Below, piece after piece: positions 1 through 10,000 of a stretch of 64,000 nt of DNA (position 1 is the first letter of the stretch; every line of letters starts with the position of its first letter). The DNA lies in assembly GCA_022559845.1 (NCBI GenBank), contig CM040128.1:272000698-272064697 (forward strand). The letters run 5' to 3'. Origin of the DNA: Amorphophallus konjac (taxonomy: Eukaryota; Streptophyta; Magnoliopsida; Alismatales; Araceae). The translations under genes were made by a program, and so were the position numbers. The notes under the pieces were generated by a model. That model was not told where the DNA came from. It saw only the letters and a list, made by a program, of their open reading frames with translations, and made no database searches.

Positions 1-242
1 AGCCTTCCTCGTCGTCGTCGTCCCCGCAGAGCCCCCCTCACCGTTGCCGTTGAAGCCGTCCTCGTCGTTGCCATCGAAGCCGTCCTCGTTGTCGCCGCCA
101 GTGTCGCGTTGTCGCCATCCTCCAAGCCATCCTCTCTGGTCTAGTAAGCCCCCTCCCTCACCCTCTCTCTGTAAAACTCTCCCTACCTGACGCGCCTCCA
201 CCATCGCCATTGTTGCATTTGTTGTTCCTTTTTTTTTAAAGC

Positions 243-860
243 TTGGGGATCATCAGGGAGGGCGGGGGTTCTAGCCGATCCGGGAGGGGGAGGTTGGTCT
301 GGCAGGGAGAGGGGTTCCAGCAGCGGTTTTCGGGAAGGAGGGTCAAGAGCGGAGGGGGCCGGGGGGTGCTCTGGCAGAGGGCGGTTCAGGCGCGCAGTGG
401 GATCCGGCAGGGAGTCCAGGGTGGGGGCTGTGGGTTAGGAGGGTGGGGGGGTTCCGATGGGGGGTCTGGAGGAGGGTTTCGGTGGGTGAGGGGCTGCTCT
501 GGGAGTGGGGATTTCAGGGAGGGGGTCTCCGGTGGGGGGTCCGGGGTGGGGGCTACTGGCTGGGAGGGTGCGAAGTTCCAGTGGGGGGGAGTCTAGGGGA
601 GGAGGGTTCGATTGCGGTAGGTCCGAGGGGGGGCTGCTCTAGGAGTGGGGTGGTTCAGAGAGGGGGGATCCAACAGAGGGTCTGGGGTAGGGGCTCATCT
701 CTGGGAGGGTGGGGGGTCCGGGGGAGGAGAGTTCAGGCGGATCTAGGGGGGCTACTCTGGGAGTGGGGGGTTAAGGGAGAGGTGCTACAAGGGGTCCGGG
801 GTGGGGACTGCTGGTTGGGAGGGTGTGGGGCCGCGAGCTCACCCGAATATTGCTAGAGGG
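243..860 (+). repeat. G-rich degenerate minisatellite near the 5' end of CACTA-1
   Basis: The plus strand is extremely G-rich, with recurring pieces such as GGGGGTTC, TCTGGGAGTGGGG and GGTCCGGGGTGGGGGCT. Long open frames here are only composition effects. CACTA-2 has a G-rich array at the equivalent place (55013-55490) built of different units. Runs of four or more G at short spacing could form G-quadruplexes; that is inference. Confidence 0.7.
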
Positions 861-1304
861 AGAAAGGGGGTAGGGAGGGGTTGGGATGACTTTTGGTCGA
901 AGGGTGGGGGTGGGGTGGGGTGCAATATCACCGGAGCCACTCCGGCGTGTGGTGGGGGTCAGTGGGAAGAGACTGGGGAGGGGGGCTCCAATAAGATGGC
1001 ATTGGCAGCCATCATGAGGGGGATCAATATGAATGCAGGGCTTAAGCAGAGCCCAAGTGGCAGCTGACAGCTTGCTATGTAAGAGAAGGTGAGTGGTTGA
1101 CTCAATCTAAGCATTTGGACAGCATAAGTTTTTAGAACACAATGATATTCCACTCTGCTGGACTCTTCTATCAGTGGGTAAAATTCCATGGATGAGCTTC
1201 CATAGGAATAGAGAAACTTTGGGGGGAATGTAGGTAGACCAAATGAGAGAGTATGGAAAGGATTGATCAGTAACAGTTAAGTGCTTCCTCCATGAGCTGA
1301 TAGT
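861..1304. other. Unassigned 5' region of CACTA-1
   Basis: No gene is recognised here. The sequence lies between the G-rich array and a gypsy fragment. The short open frames are not supported by any family motif. Confidence 0.4.
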
Positions 1305-1610
1305 AAAATCTCTTGCTGCACCTCTGACCAGTCTTCTTAAGAAGGACAGTTATAGTTGGAGCCCATCTTCTCATCAAGCCTTCTTACAGCTTAAAGAGGC
1401 TATGTCAACTGCCCCAGTTCTTGACTTGCCTGATTTTTCAGAAACTTTTGTAGTCGAGTGTGATGCTAGTGGAACTGGCATGGGAGCAGTTCTCATGCAA
1501 AAAGGTCGTCCTGCCATTCTTGAGGCCATAGATGCTCCACTGAGGCTGAAAGTGATCCCATTTGAACCTTGTCTTATGATGATAAGAAGATATAGAGAAA
1601 TGGAATGACC
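1305..1610 (+). pseudogene. Ty3/gypsy fragment (RT end to RNase H start)
   Basis: The translation around 1315-1535 reads through a typical gypsy junction: a LxxLLKK segment, an ALQ-like 'FLQLKEAM' stretch, then 'APVLDLPDF' and the RNase H start '[17 protein letters not shown]'. The first RNase H aspartate (in ECDAS) is present. Only about 100 codons remain and no LTRs adjoin them, so this is a fragment carried inside the 5' region of CACTA-1, before the transposase. The same protein region occurs in the gypsy remnant at 32.1 kb. Its function is lost. Confidence 0.75.
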
Positions 1611-1619
1611 ACACATCTT

Positions 1620-1930
1620 AAGTAGTACATATATACAAAGATGTGGATAAATGCAAAGAAATCAGAATTCTCTATAGCAATAGGTAAATACCCAAAAAAT
1701 TCATTTTGTGATTTAAAACTTTGTGGATTTTTATTGCATGTAAATATATTTTTAAATCTGATTTTAATAGAAATTTGATGTTAATTTGACTAAAAAATGT
1801 AGATTGTTTAGCTTCGATGTTCTTCATTTGAAAAATTTTGTAATTTGGGTGTTATTTAATTTGATATGTCCATAATGATAATTGCGTTGTTATTTAATTT
1901 TATGTTATATAAATGCATGGGGTATTCCCT
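1620..1930. other. AT-rich spacer before the leader hairpins
   Basis: AT-rich sequence with no recognisable gene. It could hold part of the CACTA-1 promoter, but I see no decisive signal. Confidence 0.3.
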
Positions 1931-1935
1931 GTGAG

Positions 1936-1976
1936 CTGAGGTGCGTGGGTGCGACCTAACATTACACGCACCTCAG
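1936..1976 (+). other. Short leader hairpin (12-bp perfect stem)
   Basis: CTGAGGTGCGTG at 1936-1947 is the exact inverse complement of 1965-1976, with a 17-nt loop. The equivalent in CACTA-2 (57382-57393 with 57411-57422) keeps all 12 pairs, with one compensatory change (G-C to A-T at stem position 6) and two G-T wobbles. This supports an RNA-level helix conserved between the elements. Confidence 0.65.
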
Positions 1977-2108
1977 GAGAGCGCGTTAAAACCGTGTCAA
2001 TGTGCCTTCCCGTTCAAGACTTTGGGTTTGATGTGTATGTTCTCATTTGTTTATGAGAATATATATATCTACCTCAAAGTCTTGAATTGTCCCGTTTGGA
2101 CAGTCTGT

Positions 2109-2369
2109 GAATGTTTGATCGCACTTAGGCAGTCATTTACTATATGTGTTTGTATGGTTTGTTGAGAATTTCGGTTGTGTCTCCTCACTCTTCTCTGATA
2201 TACCATTATTGATTTTGAGTGTTTTCTTAACCACTTACTTGTAAGTGTTTAAGAAAATTTCAAAATCAATAAATATATTTGGTATATCGGAGAAGTGTGG
2301 GGAGATGATGCCGAAATTTTTAGCAAATCGTGCAGCACATATAGTAAGTGATTGTGCGATCAAACCTTC
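2109..2369 (+). other. Long leader hairpin upstream of the CACTA transposase
   Basis: Two arms of about 125 nt meet at a loop near 2239. The outer part pairs GAATGTTTGATCGCAC (2109) with GTGCGATCAAACCTTC (2354-2369), then come the TACTATATGTG and AATTTCGG segments, then CTTCTCTGATATACC with GGTATATCGGAGAAG, then an inner TTATTGATTTTGA helix. It ends about 150 nt before the transposase start, so it should lie in the leader or a leader intron. CACTA-2 keeps the same hairpin at 57557-57822. It could be an RNA regulatory structure, a small-RNA source, or an old palindromic MITE fixed in the family ancestor. Confidence 0.7.
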
Positions 2370-2522
2370 ATGGATGGGTTAAAAAGTGATAATCTAATCA
2401 ATATTCCTCTTCCAACTGCAAATGGTCTATGATGAACGATGTGAGGAAAGGGTCGGGTGTAATATTATGAGTAATGATTTGAAAGTTAGGATGTGTATTG
2501 TCATTTATTGGGTGCAGGCAAA

Positions 2523-5500
2523 ATGTCGACAGATCGTTCATGGATGTATCGTAGAATAGTTGACCGGGTGGTGTCAGATGACTTTAAGCTTGGGGTTGAG
2601 AGTTTCATTCAATTTGCATTGGGGAATCCAAATGCAGCAATAGATCGCGACGGTCACATTCGATGCCCTTGTTCAAGTTGTAGAAACTTGAGGTGGTGTT
2701 CAACATGGGATGTGCAACATCATTTGTACACGAAAGGGTTCGTGGATGGTTATACGAATTGGACGTGTCATGGTGAGCAATTCTTGAGGTATGAGCCCGA
2801 CAATATTGCAGGCACAAGTGGGTACGTGGATATGGTTGTAGATGCTGCTGGTCCTAGTTTTAATATTCACGATGAAGCGCCGAATAAGACAGCCGGAAGA
2901 TTTTATGAACTACTTAGGGATGCTGATGAGCCGCTGTGGGATGGTTGTGAAAATCACACTCGATTGTCTGCAGTGTCACAGTTGTTGAACTTGAAATCTG
3001 AATTTCACATCAGTGAGACTTGTTTTGACCGTCTCCTCCTCTTGATCAAGAGTATGTTGCCTCGAGACGAGAAGTTGCCAGAAACTTTTTACCGTGCAAA
3101 AAAGATGGTCAATGACTTAGGACTTGGATATGTGAAAATAGATGCATGTCCGAATCATTGTATGTTATATTACAAAGATGATGCAGATAAGATATCATGT
3201 TCCATTTGTGGCCATGACAGATTCAAACCTAAGGGGGGGGGGTCAATTCAAAGGCAAAAGATGTACCTTACAAGGCGTTGCGATACTTCCCTCTTGTGCC
3301 TAGGCTGCAGCGACTGTATATGTCCTCAAAGACGGCTCGGCATATGACATGGCACACCGAAAGAGTACGTCGTGCCGATGATATAATCAGTCATCCTGCC
3401 GATGGTGAAGCTTGGACTCACTTTAGTCGTACTCATCTTACCTTTTCAAGGGAGTCACGTAATGTTCGATTGGGTTTATGCACAGATGGCTTTAATCCAT
3501 TCGGTGGTTCAGTGGCAGCTTATTCTTGTTGGCCAGTGTTCATGACACCGTACAACCTTCCGCCGCACATGTGCATGAAGCGAGAAAATCTGTTTTTGTC
3601 CCTAGTAATTCCTGGTCCAAAAAGTCCCGGAAAAAATTTGGACATATATCTCAGGCCGTTGATTGATGAGCTCAAATTTGTATGGACTGATGGAGTTGTT
3701 ACTTATGATGCATATAGGAAGAAAAATTTTATTATGAAGGCTGCACTGATGTGGACAATAAGTGACTTCCCTGCATATGGAATGCTATCTGGTTGGAGCA
3801 CACATGGGAGGCTAGCATGTCCTTACTGTATGGAAGATACCAAATCATTTGTATTGAAACATGGGGGGAAAAGCTGCTGGTTTGATTGCCATCGGCGGTT
3901 GCTACCAAGTGACCATCCTTTTCGAAGGCAAAAAGACTCGTTTAAAAAAAATACTGTTGAAATGGATGAAGCTGACTTGCAACGGGTGTCGGGTCTACAT
4001 ATGGCGTCACGGGTGCACAATTTACCAGATGTAGTTCAATTGTCTGGTAGCACACGGCAACTCCCTAATTTTGGAAAGGATCACAACTGGGTCAAGAAAA
4101 GTATTTTTTGGGAATTACCTTATTGGTCAACTCTTCTTGTACGACACAATCTGGATGTCATGCATACCGAGAAGAATTTTTTTGATAATGTGTTCAATAC
4201 GATCATGAATGTTAAAGGGAAAACAAAGGACAACGCCAAAGCACGTATGGATTTAAAGATGCTTTGTAGACGTCCAGAACTGGAACTACAAAGTGTCAAT
4301 GGCAAAACTGTGCAGCCTAAAGCAACTTATGTGCTTCATGATACACAGATCAAGGAAGTATGCCAGTGGTTGAAACAACTGAGATTCCCAGATGGATATG
4401 CATCCAACATAGCCCGTTGTGTGAATGTTAATGAGGGGAAAATATATGGTATGAAAAGTCACGACTGTCATGTGTTCATGGAGAGGCTACTGCCCATTGC
4501 ATTTCGTGATTTGTTGCCAAAGCAGATATGGGGAGCACTAGCTGAGATGAGTCAATTTTTCAAGATTTTATGTGCATCTGAACTCAGACTTCGGGATGTA
4601 CAAACTATCGAACAAGAAGTTGTCACAACCATTTGCAAGCTAGAGAAGATATTTCCTCCGGCATTCTTTGATTCGATGGAGCACCTGGTCGTTCATTTGC
4701 CATATGAGGCTATCGTCGGAGGTCCAGTACAATTTCGATGGATGTATCCATTTGAGAGGTATGTGACAATTTTTGTTAACTTATAAGTCGTCCATAGCCG
4801 CTACATATTGTTGCCATCTGACTTGTTGTTGTAGGTGCATGCATGAATTAAAAATGAAAGTTCGCAACAAGGCACAGGTGGAGGGTTCGATTGCTGAGGC
4901 ATACATTCTTGAAGAAATTTCAAACTTCTGTTCTATGTACTTTGAGCCAGAGATTCAAACTCGTCGTACTCGACCTCCACGTAATGATGATGGGGGAGTG
5001 GATGAATCGTCCGATCGGCTCTCCATATTTAAACATCCTGGACGTGCGTTCGGACGTTGCTTAACTCGCACGCTCGAAGATAGAGAGTTGCACGCCGCTG
5101 AGATATATATTCTTTTGAATTGCCTCGAGATTGAACCTTATGTTGAGTAAGATCTTAATTCACATTTCCAGCAACTCTATAAGTCTATACATCCTCAAAG
5201 TCTATACAACATTGACTTCACAAAGTCTATACATTGGCTTCCTCAAAGTCTATACATTGGCTTCCTCAAAGTCTATACATTGGCTTCCTCAAAGTCTATA
5301 CATTCACTTCCTCAATGTCTATACATTGGCTTCCTCAAAGTCTATACAACATTGACTTCACAAAGTCTATACATTGGCTTCCTCAAAGTCTATACATCCT
5401 CAAAATCTATACATTGACTTCCTCAAAGTCTATACATCCTCAAAGTCTATACATTGGCTTCCTCAAAGTCTATACATTGACTTCCTCAAAGTCTATACAT

Positions 5501-6912
5501 TCACTTCCTCAAAGTCTATACATTGGCTTCCTCAAAGTCTATACATTGGCTTCATAAAGTCTATACATTGGCTTCCTCAAAGTCTATACAACATTGACTT
5601 CACAAAGTCTATACATTGGCTTCCTCAAAGTCTATACATCCTCAAAGTCTATACATTGGCTTCCTCAATGTCTATACATTCACTTCCTCAAAGTCTATAC
5701 ATTGGCTTCCTCAAAGTCTATACAATATTGACTTCACAAAGTCTATACATTGGCTTCCTCAAAGTCTATACATCCTCAAAGTCTATACATTGGCTTCCTC
5801 AAAGTCTATACATCCTCAAAGTCTATACATTGGCTTCCTCAAAGTCTATACATTGACTTCCTCAAAGTCTATACATTGGCTTCCTCAAAGTCTATACAAC
5901 ATTGACTTCACAAAGTCTATACATTGGCTTTATCAAAAATTTTTAATCATTTTTTTTACGGGGTGCTACATTTATATTGCAGACAATTTGATTCAGAATT
6001 AGCTGAAAAATGTCCAAATATCCAGGATGTGAAGATTGAAAAAGAAGGCGAGAAGTTTTTTTCCAAATGGCTAAGAAACCGAGTTAGTGTGAACTCTGAA
6101 TATATATGTTTGTATTTACGTATGTTGAGGTAATTGTTATTATTTTAACTACTCTAATTTGAATATAGGTTGAACAAGGTCTCATTACTGATCAAAGAGT
6201 ACAACAGATAAGTTATGGCCCCTCGAACCAGACACGTGCCTATCCGGGATATATTGTGAATGGATACAAATTTCATACAAGGGATTATGGGCGAAATAAG
6301 TCTACGATGAACAGCGGCGTATGTGTGAAGGGAAGTTTATACAATGAAATGGAATTGGACTACTATGGTATTCTTGAAGAAGTCTTAGAACTTCAGTATT
6401 TGGGACAAGACAATCATGTATACATATTTAAGTGTCAATGGTTTGATCCTAATTCTGTTCTACATGACACAAATTATGGGATTGTCAATGTCAAGCATAG
6501 GTTTAAACTTAAGACCTATGAACCGTTCATTTTAGCCGCACAAGCCCAGCAAGTGTACTATTCAAGCTATCCATCATCCAAGAATAGAGATTGGTGGGCA
6601 GTTTGCAGGGTTAATTCAAAACTCTTTCCCACTTATGAGTTAACTATGAGTGGAGATGTCTCAGAGGTTGCTCGTGCTGAATATTATCAATCAGACGAAG
6701 TTGGCGTTGTCGGTTCCTCTAGGTTTAATATGGACGAATCTGATGAGCCACTGTCATTACGTACGCGAGATGGCGTGGAAGAAGTCGATCCGACGGAGCT
6801 AAATGTTGATGTTAGAGGGGAGGAAGAATCAGATGAAGACGAAGATTTTGAATCTCATGAGACTACTATGGATGACGAAGATGATGAAGTTGAGCTAGAT
6901 ATATCAACATGA
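2523..6912 (+). CDS. tnp2: CACTA TNP2-type transposase (one frameshift)
   Basis: The element's transposase, expected to bind and cut the CACTA termini. My exons are 2523-4758, 4835-5146, 5983-6082 and 6169-6912; all junctions are GT/AG and the phases agree, giving about 1130 residues. Domains in order: a transposase-associated N-terminal domain (SWMYRR start, IRCPCSSC cysteine cluster near residues 45-65), the Transposase_21 core (LRYFPLVPRLQRLYMS to LDVMHTEKNFFDN), DUF4218 (MEHLVVHLPYEA, YPFER joined to RCMHELKM across intron 1), DUF4216 (GYKFHTRDYG, WFDP) and an acidic tail. The reading frame shifts at a run of ten G (3233-3242): eleven or eight would restore one frame. I start at the ATG at 2523; the frame is open for ten codons upstream but has no ATG, and a possible splice acceptor (GTGCAG) ends at 2517. 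CACTA-2 keeps the same start. If the frameshift is real, this copy is not autonomous. Confidence 0.88.
5168..5925 (+). repeat. 22-bp tandem array inside transposase intron 2
   Basis: About 35 copies of a unit based on AAGTCTATACATTGGCTTCC plus TC, with shorter (16-bp, ...CATCCTC) and longer (...CAACATTGACTTCACA) variants. It fills most of the intron 5147-5982 between the DUF4218 and DUF4216 parts of the transposase. Open frames across it are repeat artefacts. Confidence 0.92.
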
Positions 6913-7037
6913 GGGAGGCATGTTTTGATAATTTAGTAAGAAGATTCTTACTTTTAAGCATAATTTTAAATAACATTTGTCTAGCCTTATATAATTGTGG
7001 ATTAATATGTATTAATTGTTTTGTTATTCATAAGGAA

Positions 7038-10000
7038 ATGGTGCGAGGAGGTCGTACTAGGGGTGGGAGGAGATCTAGCAGTGAGAGGGGCACTACTACC
7101 TCCTCGCTACCATCTTCTTCAGACACAGGTATATTTGATCAATAAGTTAGCTATATAAATATTTTAATTATTTACAAACTTAAAAGAATTTATTTATAGG
7201 TGCAAGTGTCGGCTCACCACCACTTGTACATACGCCACCACCTCCCGCTACAGGTATGTATATTTTAATTTAAATTCTTGAACATTTGTTCTACTTATGA
7301 AAATAAGTTCTTGCAGGTCTCAGTGGCCTCCCACCTGTTGTGCATACGCCACTCCCACCACCTCCCGCTGCAGGTATGTATATTTTAATTATATGTTCGC
7401 AATATTTGTATCACTCCACATGACAATAAATTCTTGCAGGTCTCAGTGGCAAAAAGACTCGAGGATCATGTATGTATATTTTAATTTAAATTCTTCAATA
7501 TTTGTTCTACTTATGACAATAAATTCTTGCAGGTCTCAGTGGCCTCCCACCTGTTGTGCATAGGCCACCCCCACCACCTCCCGCTGCAGGTATGTATATT
7601 TTAATTATATGTTCGCATTATATGTATCACTCCACATGACAATAAATTCTTGCAGGTCTCAGTGCCCTCCCACCTGTTGTGCATACGCCACCCCCACCAC
7701 CTCCCGCTGCAGGTATGTATATTTTAATTATATGTTCGCAGTATATGTATCACTCCACATGACAATAAATTCTTGCAGGTCTCAGTGGCCTCCCACCTGT
7801 TGTGCATACGCCACCCCCACCACCTCCCGCTGCAGGTATGTATATTTTAATTATATGTTCGCATTATATGTATCACTCCACATGACAATAAATTCTTGCA
7901 GGTCTCAGTGGCCTCCCACCTGTTGTGCATACGCCACCCCCACCACCTCCCGCTGCAGGTATGTATATTTTAATTATATGTTCGCAGTATATGTATCACT
8001 CCACATGACAATAAATTCTTGCAGGTCTCAGTGGCCTCCCACCTGTTGTGCATACGCCACCCCCACCACCTCCCGCTGCAGGTATGTATATTTTAATTAT
8101 ATGTTCGCAGTATATGTATCACTCCACATGACAATAAATTCTTGCAGGTCTCAGTGCCCTCCCACCTGTTGTGCATACGCCACCCCCACCACCTCCCGCT
8201 GCAGGTATGTATATTTTAATTATATGTTCACAGTATATGTATCACTCCACATGACAATAAATTCTTGCAGGTCTCAGTGCCCTCCCACCACCTCCCACTT
8301 GTACAGGGCCCACCCCCACCAGTCAGCCCCTTGACGATGTCGGCAGTTGTCACGAGGGAGGCACGACCCATGATAGACGTCGCCCGTGTTGGGTATCCGG
8401 GTAAATCTATAAGGTTATATTACATTAATTAGCCCTCAACTGTCTAATATGAATATTTTGACATTTGCAATTGCAGTATGAAATTTGAACCCCATAGCGC
8501 TGTCCATCATTCCACCGAACTCATGTTGGCACATGTGCCCGGGGCAGCTTCCACTTTCAGAGATTTTCCGATGTCCGTCCGCGATTCATTGTACAACATG
8601 TTCTTAGTAAGTAATTACGTCATTTAATTCAAGTATTTCCCAAAGTCAATTTACAACTTTATACTAAGTGTGAAAAGTAATTGATTTACAGCGGTCTTTT
8701 CAATTCACATGTGGACATGACGCGGCGAGATGTCGTCGTGCCTGGGAGTCTACTATGCTCTCAAGTTACAAGAGGAGAATACATGAGGCCCGAGCACACG
8801 CTAAAAAATTGAGTGGGGGGAGTGAAGACCGACAATTGTGGAAGGCGCATCGCCCTCTATGGATGAGGCAGGAGGATTGGGAGATATCTTGTGACCATTT
8901 TGCCGACCCCAAGTGGATAGAAAAGTCCGAAAAAGCCAAAGCAAACAGGACGTCAAAACCAGGTTCAAATTTGCATACGAGTGGGTCCATCTCTTATGCG
9001 GCTCATAAACAAAAATTGGTAAGTAATATACCAATTTATCTTCTTACAATTTATCCCAATATTTGACTTTTTTTTTACTATGAATTGTATAACAGGCTGT
9101 GGAGCTTAATCGACCTCCGTCGTTCCTCGAGGTGTTCGACAGAACACACAAAAAGAAGGGGACTAATGATTTTGTGAGTGACACAGCTAAGTCAGCAGCG
9201 GTAAGTTTATCTACATATGTAACTTGTACCGTTCATTTAAATTGGCATGTAATTCATATGAAATTGACTAGTTATTTTATTCAATTTGTAGGAAACATAT
9301 AGCAAAGCAGTGACAGAGAAGTACGGGGAGGGAGACACGCAGCAGCCGGAGTTCGATCCGGTGGAGTGGGTGGCAGCAGCTGGCGTACCGAAGAAAGGCC
9401 GACTATATGGTTTTGGGGAGAGCCTAGACGCAAGCGCGGTGACATCAGCGTGTGCGAGTTCTAGCTATACTTCTTCCAGTGGCAGTGCCTTCACTATACC
9501 TTCCGTTGCCCCCAGCGCTTCTGCCAGCGACATGATGGACATGGTCCGATCGCAGATTTCTGATATGCAGCGGCAGCAGCAGCATTTCCAGCAAGAGATC
9601 TCTAGCCAAGTGTCAGTATTCTTGCAGGCAATTAGTGGCCTCCTCTCCCAGAGCGGAATGGTCCCTCAGAAATCAACCACCACCACACCACAGCCCGCAC
9701 AGGTGAGTGTTTACTATGTTTTTATTTTGATGGAATTACTCAATTATGTTCATTATTAATTTTAAAACTCATTTACTTCAGAAGAATTGAGAAAATCCGG
9801 GGGCCGGGGGTCTAAAACTTGAAATACCGGCCGGATGGCCGTGCCGATCATTCCAACACTACCGGGGAGATGAAAGTGACTTGTCAGAACTGACGGAATC
9901 CAAATCGGATGTCCGGTTTGAGCTCGGCGCTCAAAGTTCAGTTTTAAAATACACTTAGTTTAAATGAACTACCAGGTCGGGTCCGGGGGTCTAAAATTGG

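Noticed and set aside
243..1067. Overlapping Gly/Arg-rich open frames in the first kilobase
   Set aside because: They arise from G-rich repeat composition in several frames at once, with no domain or splice support.
5131..6002. Open frames with repeated 'ASSKSIHWLPQSLYI' peptide
   Set aside because: They are translations of the 22-bp intron array. The spliced transposase model skips this region with good GT/AG sites.
7609..8334. 241-codon frame with a 41-residue repeat (CCAYATPTTSRCRYVYF)
   Set aside because: It reads exon and intron together in the wrong frame; it stays open only because the 123-bp period is a multiple of three.
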